Shown piece after piece: positions 53,231-61,655 of a stretch of 64,000 nucleotides of DNA. Under the pieces are notes generated by a model that searched no databases, was not told the DNA's origin, and saw only the letters and a program-made list of their open reading frames with translations. The position numbers and the translations under genes are program-made. The DNA comes from Gaiellasilicea sp963731615 (GTDB lineage: Bacteria; Actinomycetota; Thermoleophilia; Gaiellales; Gaiellaceae), in contig CAVSWD010000009.1 in NCBI GenBank assembly GCA_963731615.1, forward strand, positions 62,001 to 126,000, written 5' to 3'. Within the stretch, counting starts at the first letter, position 1; each line of letters begins with the position of its first letter.

Positions 53231-54138
53231 CAGTCGTTCCCGGCGAGCGCCTCGAACGCGAGCAGCCCCGCGCCGATCAGGCCGGCGTCCGAGCCCAGCT
53301 CGGCCGTCACGATCCGCACGCCCATGCGGGCTGCCTCGACCACGACCTCCCGCCGCGCGACCTCGAGCGCGGACGGAAAGAGGAACTCGGCCGCAGCGAG
53401 CCCGAAGCCGCCTCCCACGATCACAAGCTCCGGGCCGAACACGTTGTAGAACGAGCCGATCGCCGCGCCGAGCAGGTGGCCCATGCCGGAGAGCGCTTCG
53501 ATCGCCGACGCATCGCCTTCCTCGGCGCGCCCGACGAGGAGCTCCGCGGTCGCGCCTTCCCCCCACAGCTTCTCCGCAGCGCGGTCAGCGGCGTTCCCGG
53601 AGGCCACCGCCTCCAGGTGCCCGCGACCCGTGCAGGCGCCCTGGCAAGGCGGGCCGTCGGCCGCGACAACGACGTGCCCCAGCTCCGCCCAACCGCGGTA
53701 CAGCGCGCCGTCGATCACGACGCCGCCGCCGACGCCGGTGCCCAGCGTGAGCACGATCAGGTTGTCGACGCCTCGGCCGGCACCGAGTTGCCACTCAGCG
53801 AGCGCCGCGGCGTTCGCGTCGTTCTCGACGGCCACCGGCACCCCGAAGCGGGCGCGGAGCGCCTCGCCGATCGCGATGTCGGCGAGCGGGATGTTGACCG
53901 AGCCGAGAGCGCGCCCGGTGGCGCGGTCGATGATCGACGGGATCCCGAAGCCGAGCGCGTCCATGCCGTCCTTGGCGAGGGGTTCGATCGCAGTCGCGAG
54001 CCCGTCGAGCAGCTCCGCCTGCGAGTCGGTCGGGGTCGGGATCTCGTGGCGCTCCAGGATGCGGCCGTCGCCCCCGAGCACGCCCGCGAGGATCTTCGTG
54101 CCGCCGAGGTCGACGCCGATGACTCTTTGGGCGCTCAC
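53230..54138 (-). CDS. ROK family sugar kinase (glucokinase-like)
   Basis: Cytoplasmic sugar kinase of 302 residues. It has the phosphate-1 motif VIGVDLGGTKILAGVLGGDG, VENDANAAALAEW, VLTLGTGVGGGVVIDGALYR, GELGH-like WAELGHVVVAADGP and the zinc motif CQGACTGRGHLEAVASG, which places it with ROK glucokinases rather than repressors; there is no helix-turn-helix. Divergent from the LCP gene with a 26-base gap. Confidence 0.9.
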   Translation of the reverse strand: MSAQRVIGVDLGGTKILAGVLGGDGRILERHEIPTPTDSQAELLDGLATAIEPLAKDGMDALGFGIPSIIDRATGRALGSVNIPLADIAIGEALRARFGVPVAVENDANAAALAEWQLGAGRGVDNLIVLTLGTGVGGGVVIDGALYRGWAELGHVVVAADGPPCQGACTGRGHLEAVASGNAADRAAEKLWGEGATAELLVGRAEEGDASAIEALSGMGHLLGAAIGSFYNVFGPELVIVGGGFGLAAAEFLFPSALEVARREVVVEAARMGVRIVTAELGSDAGLIGAGLLAFEALAGND

Positions 54139-54164
54139 AAGCCGCGGCTACCATACCCGGCCGG

Positions 54165-55313
54165 ATGGCGGACGGAGACAAGCCCTACCGGGTCTACAAG
54201 GGCGGTCGCACCAAGGGGAAAGTGCCGACCGCGCCCCGCCCGGAGCGGGTCAAGAGCGACTCGCGCAGCGAGCAGGCACAGGGTCGGACGGGCCGGCCAC
54301 GCTGGGGCCGCCGGATCGGGCTTGCCGTGCTCTTGCTCGTGGTGCTCCTCGTCGTCTGGGTCGTCGCGAGCTACTTCTCGTTCCGCGGCGGCGTCGAGGA
54401 CGCAAACGCGCGGCTGCCGAAGGCCGTCGTCGGGGGCCTGGCGCCACAGGACGGGCCGCTCGTCTCGAAACCGTCGCTGATCCTGCTGCTCGGCACCGAC
54501 GGCGACCGCACGGCCGCCCGCGCGGACGCGAACCGCTCCGACTCGATCCTGCTCGTCCGCACCGATCCGAAGCGGCACCGGATCGCCTACCTCTCGATCC
54601 CCCGCGACCTGCGCGTGGACATCCCCGGCCACGGCCCGAACAAGATCAACGCGGCGTTCCAGCTCGGCGGGCCTGCGCTCGCGCTGAAGACCGTCACCGC
54701 CCTGACGGGGCTGAAGCCGAACCACGTCGTCATGGTCGACTTCGACGACTTCCGCACCGTCATCGACGCGCTCGGCGGCGTCGAGGTCGACGTCCCGAAG
54801 CCGATCCTGTCCAACCGCTTCGACTGCCCGTATGCGACCGCGGCGCGCTGCGAGGAGTGGCAGGGCTGGCGGTTCGCGAAGGGCAAGCAGACGATGGACG
54901 GCCGGCGAGCGCTCGTCTACTCACGCGTGCGCGAGAACCGGCTCGACCCGGCCGACAACGATCTCACCCGCGGCCGGCGCCAGCAGGACGTCGTGCAGGC
55001 GATGGCCGGCAAGCTGACGAGCGTCCGCACGTTCGGCCGGCTGCCGTTCATCGGCGGCGACCTCGTGAAGCCCCTGACGACGGATCTGTCCGCGGGAGAG
55101 CTGATCCAGCTGGGCTGGGTCTACAAGCGCGCGAACGGCGGCCGGGCGCTTCGCTGCCGGCTCGGCGGCGAGCCGCAGTCGATCGGCGGCGAGTCGGTTC
55201 TCGTTGCCGGGGAGGAGAACTCGGCCACGATCTCGATGTTCTCGGGCCTCTCGGCCCCGCAGCCGCCGCGGCCGGGGGCGACCTTCGGGGCGGGCTGCAC
55301 GATCGGCCGCTGA
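54165..55313 (+). CDS. LytR-CpsA-Psr (LCP) family protein
   Basis: Membrane enzyme that attaches polyprenyl-linked glycopolymers to peptidoglycan. The 382-residue protein has a basic cytoplasmic N-terminus, one membrane anchor (RIGLAVLLLVVLLVVWVV) and an LCP domain: ILLLGTDGDR, RSDSILLVRTDPKRHRIAYL, SIPRDLRVDIPGHGPNKINA, VDFDDFRTVIDALGGVEVDV and SRVRENRLDPADNDLTRGRR with QQDVV. These carry the arginines and aspartates expected for catalysis. Confidence 0.93.
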   Translation: MADGDKPYRVYKGGRTKGKVPTAPRPERVKSDSRSEQAQGRTGRPRWGRRIGLAVLLLVVLLVVWVVASYFSFRGGVEDANARLPKAVVGGLAPQDGPLVSKPSLILLLGTDGDRTAARADANRSDSILLVRTDPKRHRIAYLSIPRDLRVDIPGHGPNKINAAFQLGGPALALKTVTALTGLKPNHVVMVDFDDFRTVIDALGGVEVDVPKPILSNRFDCPYATAARCEEWQGWRFAKGKQTMDGRRALVYSRVRENRLDPADNDLTRGRRQQDVVQAMAGKLTSVRTFGRLPFIGGDLVKPLTTDLSAGELIQLGWVYKRANGGRALRCRLGGEPQSIGGESVLVAGEENSATISMFSGLSAPQPPRPGATFGAGCTIGR

Positions 55314-55325
55314 TCTACTAGGCCA

Positions 55326-55626
55326 CTAGTCCGCCGCAGCCGCTTTCTTCTCGCCGGCGCCGGAATCCTTGTCGGACTTCTTCTCCGAGGAGCCGGAGTC
55401 GCCGTGCCCCGCCGCCGCCGTCCTTCGACTCCTTCTTCTTGCCGGAGCCGCGGCCGTAGTCGGTCGAGTAGAACCCGGAGCCCTTGAAGTGCACGCTGAC
55501 GGGGTAGAGCACCTTCTCGACCGGGCTCTTGCCGCACACCTCGCACACCTCGGACGGCGGGTCCGCCATCCGCTGGAAGACCTCGAAGGTGTGCCCGTCG
55601 GGGCAGCGGTACTCGTAGATCGGCAT
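55326..55626 (-). CDS. FmdB-type zinc ribbon protein (frameshift)
   Basis: Small regulatory-type zinc ribbon of about 99 residues. It starts MPIYEYRCPDGHTFEVFQRM with SEVCEVCGKSPVEKVLYPVS (two cysteine pairs) and FKGSGFYSTDYGRGSGKKKE. Removing one G in the GGGG run near 55405 restores a Ser/Lys-rich tail, HGDSGSSEKKSDKDSGAGEK, and a normal TAG at 55326-55328. The span is 3n+1. Exact role unknown in this family. Confidence 0.85.
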
Positions 55627-55662
55627 GGCGGCGAAGGCTAGCAGTGCAAACTGACGGCAACG

Positions 55663-57271
55663 ATGAGCGAAACCGCGCAGGCAACCCGTTTCGGAGCCCG
55701 TGAGGGGGCGGTCGCGCGTGCGTGGGCGACAGCCCACTGGTTCCCGCTCGGGGTCGCAGCGATCACCGCCGCGGCCGCCGGCTTCCTCTTCCACCAGCTG
55801 CTCGCCTGGCCGCCCCATGAGGACGAGGCCCTGCCGCTCTTCATCGGCCGGCATCCGCTCGACGAGCTCTTCCAGGTGGTGCTCGAGGAGCGCGGTGGAG
55901 CGCCCCTGCACTTCCTCGTCGCCTGGGTGGTCGCCCACCTCGACCTCGGCCTGGCCGGCCTGCGGGCATTCTCGGCCGGCTGTGCCGTGCTGAGCCTGCC
56001 GGTCATCGCGCTCCTGACGGCCCGGCTGGGCGGCCGGGTGCGCGCGTTGATCGCGACGGCGCTCGTCGCGACGAGCTGGACGTTCCTCTTCCACGGCGTC
56101 TACGGCCGGATGTACAGCCTGTTCCTGCTCACGAGTGCGCTGTCGTTCCTGGCACTCCTGCGCGCACTCGAGCGCCGCGGCCGGGCTCCGTGGGCGCTTT
56201 GGGCACTGGCGATCCTCGCCACCGTCGCTACGCATCCCTACGGCGCACTCGTGCTCGCCGCGCAAGGCGCCTTCGTGGTCGTCGCCCGCCGCGACCGCTT
56301 GCGCGATTCGCTGCCGGCGTTCGGCGCCGTCGCGGTGCTCGGGATCCCCTTCTGGCTGACCGATCTCGTGCTCGCCGGCCGCTTCGACGCCGGCGTCGCA
56401 GCGGGCGGCCGGCTGGACGTGCTCGACTACGTCTGGCACGCGGCGGGTGATTTCACCGCCGGCTTCCCGGTGCTGCCGGCCGTGCTCGTGGCCGCAGCAG
56501 CGGGGTTCGTGGCCCTCCCGCGCGAGACGCGCTTTCTCGCCGCCTGCGCTGCAGTCGTCCCGCTGGCCGCGCTGGTCGTCGCCCGCACCTCCGGCTCACC
56601 CGAGACGCGGCACCTGATCTTCCTGCTGCCGTTCGTGGCGCTGGCGGTCGGTGCGGGCATCGCGCGGCTGGGACGGACGTGGGGTCTCGCCGCCCTGGCG
56701 GCGCTCGTGGTCGCGCAGGTCGCCTGGGCCTGGGACCGGACACCCGAGTTGTTCGAGTGGGAGCCCGACGTCAGGCAGGAGGCGCGGGCGAATGCAGCCG
56801 CATACCTCGCTGCGACGACGCGGCCGAACGACGTCCTGCTCGGCTACGACCCGCTCTTCATCCAGGCCTGGGAGCGGAACGCGCGACTTCCCGCTCGTCG
56901 CGCTGCCTCGGGCGGACGCCGACCTCGCCCTGCGCAACCTGCTCGACCTCGAGCGACCGCTCGGCCACGGCGTCTGGGTCTTCGACGCGAGCAAGACGAC
57001 GAACTTCGACCGCTCGCTCACGATTCCGCTCGTCGCGCCGAGGCCTGACTCCGCCTTCGACGTCAGGCGGTTCGGGCCGTTCCTCGTCATCCGCACGCGG
57101 GCGCCGGTCGGGACGCCTGACCGCTACTTGCTACGGGCCGGGCAGGCGACGCTCGTCGGCAAGCGGCTCTTCCTGGGCGACGCGGACATCAACCTGCCCA
57201 CGATCGAGCGCGCGGCGCGGGCGCTCCGTGGCTACGGCGCGGCGCGCTCCCTCTCGACCAGCTCGCGGTAG
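55663..57271 (+). CDS. Membrane glycosyltransferase (GT-C/PMT-like), frameshifted
   Basis: Integral membrane mannosyl/glycosyltransferase-like protein of about 535 residues with roughly ten hydrophobic segments. It has an acidic motif after the first helix (LAWPPHEDEALPLFIGRH), typical of GT-C enzymes, and FHGVYGRMYSLFLLTSALSF. After QAWERNA the frame is lost near 56883; the continuing frame reads RDFPLVALPRADADLALRNL, LDLERPLGHGVWVFDASKTT and ends RSLSTSSR. The span is 3n+1. The donor would be a polyprenyl-phosphate sugar. Its end overlaps the opposite small gene by 40 bases. Confidence 0.85.
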
Positions 57272-57435
57272 CACGGCGCCTCTTCGAAGGCCGCCAGCCC
57301 AGCCGGTGTCTCGCGCCTGCGCTCTTTCGGGCGGAGGCGCCTCGCAGCTGCGATCGCCGCTGACGCACCCACGGCCGCACCCACGAGGAAGGAGCGCGTT
57401 CGCGAACGGCGTGACTCGCGTGACTCTTCCGGCAT
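57232..57435 (-). CDS. Small hypothetical protein
   Basis: A 67-residue protein, MPEESRESRRSRTRSFLVGA to ELVERERAAP, with a basic start and a short alanine-rich hydrophobic stretch (FLVGAAVGASAAIAAARRL) that may be a membrane anchor. It overlaps the end of the convergent glycosyltransferase gene by 40 bases and is divergent from psuK with only 15 bases between starts. Support is moderate; function unknown. Confidence 0.5.
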   Translation of the reverse strand: MPEESRESRRSRTRSFLVGAAVGASAAIAAARRLRPKERRRETPAGLAAFEEAPCYRELVERERAAP

Positions 57436-57450
57436 GGAAGGATCGTAGGC

Positions 57451-58240
57451 GTGATCGTGTGTCTCGGCGACCTGCTCCTCGACGTCATCGTGCGGCTGCA
57501 CCAGCCGCTCGCCGAAGGGGCGGACGCGGACGCGACCACACGGCTCGGGGCGGGCGGGCAGGCCGCGAACGTCGCCGCGTGGGTCGCCGAGCTCGGCGGT
57601 GAGACGCGGCTCGTCGGCAAGCGGGCGGCCGACGAGGCGGGCCAGACCGCCGTCGGGGCGCTCGAGCGCCTCGGGGTCGACGTGCGCGGGCCGGTCGTCG
57701 ACGGCCGCACGGGCACGATCGTCTCGCTCGTCGACGTCGACGGCGAACGCACGATGGCCTCCGACCGTGGTGTCTCACCCGACTTGCGCGTCGAAGAGCT
57801 CGACCCCGCCTGGTTCGAGGGGCACTGGCTGCACCTGCCGAGCTACTCGCTGCTGCGCTCGCCGATCGACGAGGCTGCGCTGGCGGCTGCGGTCGTCGCC
57901 GAGGAGGTCTCCGTCGACCTTTCCTCCTGGAGCGCGATCCGCGACTTCGGCGCCGAGCGTTTCCGCGAGCGCCTCGAGGCGCTCGCACCCGCCGTCGTCT
58001 TCGCCAACGAGGCAGAGGAGAAGATCATCGGCGGCCCGCTCGCGGGGACGATGTGGATCGCCAAGCGGGGAAACCGGGGCGCACGCTTCGGCGACGACGA
58101 GCGTGCGGCGCTGCCGGCCGAAGTCGTGGACACGACCGGCGCCGGCGATGCATTCGCAGCAGGGTGGCTCCTCGGCGGCGCCGACCTCGCCCTCGAAGCC
58201 GGCGGCCCGTTGCGTCGCGAAACTAGGCTCCATGCCGTGA
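57451..58240 (+). CDS. psuK: PfkB-family kinase, probable pseudouridine kinase (frameshift near end)
   Basis: Ribokinase-like sugar kinase of about 262 residues that, by context, phosphorylates pseudouridine to its 5'-phosphate. It has VIVCLGDLLLDVIVRLHQPL, GAGGQAANVAAWVAELGG, FANEAEEKIIGG and the catalytic DTTGAGDAFAAGWLLGGADL. As assembled it reads through into the psuG protein. Removing one G near 58202 yields the natural end ARCVAKLGSMP and a TGA at 58238-58240 that overlaps the psuG GTG (GTGA). So the apparent fusion is probably false. Confidence 0.85.
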
Positions 58241-59130
58241 AGGACCTGATCCACGTCTCGGCGGAGGTCGGACACGCCCTGGCCGACCGGCGGCCCGTGG
58301 TCGCGCTCGAGACGACCCTCGTCGCGCACGGCTTCCCGCCCGGCGAGGGCGTCGAGGTCGGGCTCGAGAGCGAGCGGCGCGTGCGCGACGCCGGCGCCGT
58401 GCCGGCGACGATCGGCGTTCTCGACGGCGTCATCCGCGTCGGCCTCACCGAGGACGAGCTCGGCCGCTTCACCGCCGACGCACGCAAGATCGGGCCGCGC
58501 GACCTGGCCGCCGCGATCGTCCAGGACGCCGTCGGCGCGACCACCGTGGGCGGCACGCTGGCCGTCTGCCGTGCGGCGGGGATCGGCTTCATGGGCACCG
58601 GCGGCCTCGGCGGCGTCCACCGGGGGTTTCCGCATCCGCCCGACGTGTCCGCCGACCTGGGTGAGCTCGTGCGCACCGAGGCATTGATCGTCTCGTCCGG
58701 CGTCAAGTCGATCCTCGACGTCCCCGCGACCGCGGAGCTGCTCGAGACCCTCGGCGTGCCGGTGCTCGGCTACCGCACCGACGACCTGCCGCTCTTCTAC
58801 ACCGCCCACGGCGGGCCGCCGGTGTCGGCGCGGGTCGAGTCGGCGGAGGAGGCGGCTCGGATCGCGCAGGCCCACTGGCGCCTCGGCCGGCACACGTCGA
58901 TCCTGCTCGGCAGGCCGGCAGAGGACAGCCTCGACGACGTCGAGCCGCTGATCGAGCAGGCGCTCGCAGATGCGCGCGACCAGGGCATCGCCGGCCAGGA
59001 CGTGACGCCGTTCGTCCTCTCCTACCTGCACCGGGAGTCGGGCGGGCGCACCCTGACCGCGAACCGCGAGCTGATCGCCGCCAACGCACAACTTGCCGGG
59101 GAGGTCGCAGTCGCCTATGCCGCTCTATGA
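58237..59130 (+). CDS. psuG: Pseudouridine-5'-phosphate glycosidase
   Basis: Cleaves pseudouridine 5'-phosphate to uracil and ribose 5-phosphate, breaking a C-C glycosidic bond. The 297-residue protein has RRPVVALETTLVAHGFPPGE, RKIGPRDLAAAIVQDAVGAT, the manganese-site region GIGFMGTGGLGGVHRGFPHP and VSSGVKSILDVPATAE, with TDDLPLFYTAHGG. GTG 58237 overlaps the kinase stop; the end overlaps the next gene by 14 bases, so the three are one transcript. Confidence 0.94.
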   Translation: MKDLIHVSAEVGHALADRRPVVALETTLVAHGFPPGEGVEVGLESERRVRDAGAVPATIGVLDGVIRVGLTEDELGRFTADARKIGPRDLAAAIVQDAVGATTVGGTLAVCRAAGIGFMGTGGLGGVHRGFPHPPDVSADLGELVRTEALIVSSGVKSILDVPATAELLETLGVPVLGYRTDDLPLFYTAHGGPPVSARVESAEEAARIAQAHWRLGRHTSILLGRPAEDSLDDVEPLIEQALADARDQGIAGQDVTPFVLSYLHRESGGRTLTANRELIAANAQLAGEVAVAYAAL

Positions 59131-60083
59131 CGGCGTCAAGAACCTGACGCTGACGATCGAACGCGTCGCGCTCGAGCCGCACGAGCTTCCGCTCAAGCAC
59201 TTCACCCGGCGCACGACCGTGATCCACCTCCACGGCGCGGGCGAGGAAGGCGTCGGCGAGGACGTGACCTACGAGGAGGCACATCACCTCGACGTCGAGC
59301 TGCCCGACCTCACGGGCGAGCACACGCTCGACTCCTTCTCGACTCTCGCCGCCGACCAGCCGGCCTACCGCCCGTGGGGTCTCGAGTCGGCCGCGCTCGA
59401 CCTGGCCTTGCGCCAGGCTGGGCTGTCGCTCGCCGAGGCGGTCGGGCGCGAGCCGCAGCCCGTGCGCTTCGTCGTCTCGCAGAGCGCCGTCGACGAGCTG
59501 CTCGCGCTCTATCCGGAGCTCCGCTTCAAGCTCGACGCGAGCGACAAGTGGACCGCGGAGGTCGTAGCGAAGCTGGCCGCGACGGGCGCCGTCGACGTCG
59601 TCGACCTGAAGGGGCTCTACGACGGCGAGTGGGTCGACGCGACGCCGTCGGCGGAGCTCTACGGCCGGGTCGCGACGGCGTTCCCCGAGGCCTGGCTCGA
59701 GGACGCACGCATCACGGACGAGACCCGGCCCGTGCTGGAGCCGCACCGCGACCGGCTGACGTGGGACTTCCCGATCCACTCCGTCGCCGACGTCGACGCG
59801 CTCGAGTGGGAGCCGCGCTGCCTCAACTCGAAGCCGTCGCGCTTCGGCTCGGTCCGCAACCTGTTCGACTTCTACGACGCTTGCGCCGAGCGCGGCATCG
59901 AGGTCTACGGCGGCGGCCAGTTCGAGCTCGGGCCGGGCCGCAGCCAGATCCAGCACCTCGCCTCGCTCTTCCACGCCGACGCGCCCAACGACGTCGCGCC
60001 GAAGGAGTTCAACGAGGGCGGCCCCCGGCCGGGCCTTCCACAGAGCCCGCTCCCGCCCGCCCCGCGCCCCAGGATTTCGCTGA
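59117..60083 (+). CDS. Enolase-superfamily protein (mandelate racemase/MLE-like)
   Basis: About 321 residues of the enolase superfamily. After MPLYDGVKNLTLTIERVALE it has RFKLDASDKWTAEVVAKLAA, VVDLKGLYDGEWVDATPS, LTWDFPIHSVADVDALE, the LNSKPSRFGSVRNLFDFYDA loop holding a candidate catalytic lysine, and YGGGQFELGPGRSQIQHLAS. The open frame runs to 60163, but removing one C in the CCCC run at 60067-60070 gives the family-like end PAPRPGFR and a TGA at 60081-60083; that span is 3n+1. The substrate is unknown; its place after psuK-psuG may be incidental. Confidence 0.8.
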
Positions 60084-60105
60084 GAAACTGGGCCGCGGGC
60101 GGCCT

Positions 60106-60448
60106 TCAGGGTCTTCGCGCGATGAGCATCCGCTTCTGCGGATGCTCATCTTGCGCACAATAGGCGTCCAGAGCGCCGAGCAGCGTGTCGATGTCGATCA
60201 GCTCGAGCGACTGCAGCTTGGCGCTGCCGCGCGCGCCGAGAGCCAGCGACACCTTCGCGAGCGTGGCACGAGTCGGGAGCCTCGACGATGTTGACGAAGT
60301 CGTACTCGCCGAGCGTTGCCCATTGATGCAACACCTTGGCGCCGAGCTCCTCGACGTCGCGGTTCACCTCGCGCAACCGGCCGGGGTTCGCCTTCAGCGT
60401 CTGCACGCCCTGCGGCGTCAGCGTCGTCAGCATCAGATAGGTCGGCAT
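60106..60448 (-). CDS. GYD domain protein (frameshift)
   Basis: Small ferredoxin-fold-like protein of about 113 residues: MPTYLMLTTLTPQGVQTLKA, then LGAKVLHQWATLGEYDFVNI VEAPDS, the GEYD motif naming the family. After a one-base shift near 60272 it continues ATLAKVSLALGARGSAKLQS and LELIDIDTLLGALDAYCAQ. The last residues (DEHPQKRMLIARRP) are encoded by a perfect hairpin, so they may be a recent extension. Span is 3n+1. ATG at 60448 shares a base with the upstream TGA. Function unknown. Confidence 0.82.
60121..60150. terminator. Perfect 13-bp hairpin between convergent genes
   Basis: GATGAGCATCCGC (60121-60133), loop TTCT, GCGGATGCTCATC (60138-60150). It lies 38 bases after the reconstructed end of the enolase-superfamily gene and inside the last codons of the convergent GYD gene. 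The perfect symmetry suits a bidirectional terminator, although only TTG follows on the rightward strand, not a long T-run. Confidence 0.55.
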
Positions 60449-61122
60449 CAGCGTCTCCTCTCGGCTCGGGAGGCTGATCCTACTCTGGCCGCCTGGTCGA
60501 CGTAGAGGAGCCCGGCGCCCAGGAAGAGGAGCGGCGAGACGACGACGTCGGCCAGGAACGAGGCGACGCGCTCGGTCGACTCGCCGAACCCCTTGAGCAG
60601 GATGAAGAGCATCGCGCGGGTGAGGAAGACGATGATCGCGAGCGCCGCCAGCGAGCCGAGTGCGTGCACGAAATCGGCGCGCCCGAGCTCGAGACCGCGG
60701 CGCAGCGAGGCAACGACGCCGTGCCCCTCCACGACTGCAGCCGGCACCGAGAGCCCGACGAACGCGAGCCAGACGAGGCCAGGCAGGATGAAGACGCTGG
60801 CCAGGAACGGAAACGGCACGAAGACGAGGAATCCGACCAGGCAAGCCGTCGACAGACGCCGCCGTTCCGGCTCCGACTCGGTCGCGACGACGGAAGCCGC
60901 GACGAACGCCGCGGTGAGGAGGATGCCGCCGGCGATCGGGACGACGATCAGCGTCTGGATGCGCGACAACTCGGTCGCGACGAGGTCGATCGTCGCCGGC
61001 GCGAGCCCGAGCGCGAGCGCGAGCCACACGTGCCGGCCGTAGAGCTTCAGGGTCTCCGCGACGAGCTGCCCGACGGTGCGGGTCTCGGGCGGTAGTGGTG
61101 GCGGCAGCGCCTTGTTGCTCAC
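60448..61122 (-). CDS. Multi-pass membrane protein
   Basis: A 224-residue membrane protein with about six hydrophobic segments (VWLALALGLAPATIDLVA, IAGGILLTAAFVAASVVA, LVGFLVFVPFPFLASVFILP, LGSLAALAIIVFLTRAMLFI, VVVSPLLFLGAGLLYVDQ) and a Pro-rich start VSNKALPPPLPPETRTVGQL. It looks like glycerophosphoryl diester phosphodiesterase-membrane-domain or DUF975-type proteins, but I cannot assign it firmly. GTG 61122 overlaps the upstream stop (GTGA) and the end shares a base with the GYD start. Confidence 0.7.
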   Translation of the reverse strand: MSNKALPPPLPPETRTVGQLVAETLKLYGRHVWLALALGLAPATIDLVATELSRIQTLIVVPIAGGILLTAAFVAASVVATESEPERRRLSTACLVGFLVFVPFPFLASVFILPGLVWLAFVGLSVPAAVVEGHGVVASLRRGLELGRADFVHALGSLAALAIIVFLTRAMLFILLKGFGESTERVASFLADVVVSPLLFLGAGLLYVDQAARVGSASRAERRR

Positions 61123-61655
61123 GCGGCGGAAGCTACCGCGACGAGCCGGGGCAGCGTCTCGGCGAGGGCTGCGAACGCTTCCTCGAAGTGCCAGAGCGAC
61201 CGGTCGGGCTCGTCGATCTCGTTCGAGACGACACGCACCTCGACCGCGGGCACCCCCGCTAGCTCGCAGGCGCGCAGGACGGCGAAGCCTTCCATCGCCT
61301 CGACGTCGACGCCGTGACCGCCGCCCACGCGCGCGCTCGTCCCGATCGGCCGGACGTAGGCCTCGGGGAACGCCTCGCGCAGCCGCCCGAGCAGGGCCTC
61401 GTCCGGCAGGCAACGAGCCGGTACGAGCGGGCCGGCAGCATCGGCGTAGAGCGCCTCGGAGCCGAGCACGAGCGTCAGCGCCGGCAGCCCGCGAGCGCCT
61501 GCGATCCCCACGTGCAGCACCGCGCTCGGCCGCTCTTCCTCGAGCGCCCGCGCCGTTGCGGCCGCCGCCTCGACAGGACCGATTCCGCAGAGCAGCGTGC
61601 GCGCGCCGTCGACCGGAGCCAGCTCACGTCCCGTCGCCGCGACGACGAGGAGCAC
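61119..61655 (-). CDS. Futalosine hydrolase-like nucleosidase
   Basis: Nucleoside hydrolase of the MTA/SAH/futalosine family, 178 residues: VLLVVAATGRELAPVDGART, LHVGIAGARGLPALTLVLGS, a GHGVDVEAMEGFAVLRACEL active-site segment with the catalytic glutamate, and AVEVRVVSNEIDEPDRSLWH. The residue pattern is closest to MqnB, which hydrolyses futalosine in menaquinone synthesis, but a MTA/SAH nucleosidase cannot be excluded. GTG at 61655 shares a base with the pepF TAG. Confidence 0.82.
   Translation of the reverse strand: MLLVVAATGRELAPVDGARTLLCGIGPVEAAAATARALEEERPSAVLHVGIAGARGLPALTLVLGSEALYADAAGPLVPARCLPDEALLGRLREAFPEAYVRPIGTSARVGGGHGVDVEAMEGFAVLRACELAGVPAVEVRVVSNEIDEPDRSLWHFEEAFAALAETLPRLVAVASAA

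Noticed and set aside
57451..59130. A PfkB-PsuG fusion enzyme
   Set aside because: The junction sequence fits one inserted base; the alternative frame gives a natural kinase end and a GTGA overlap with psuG.
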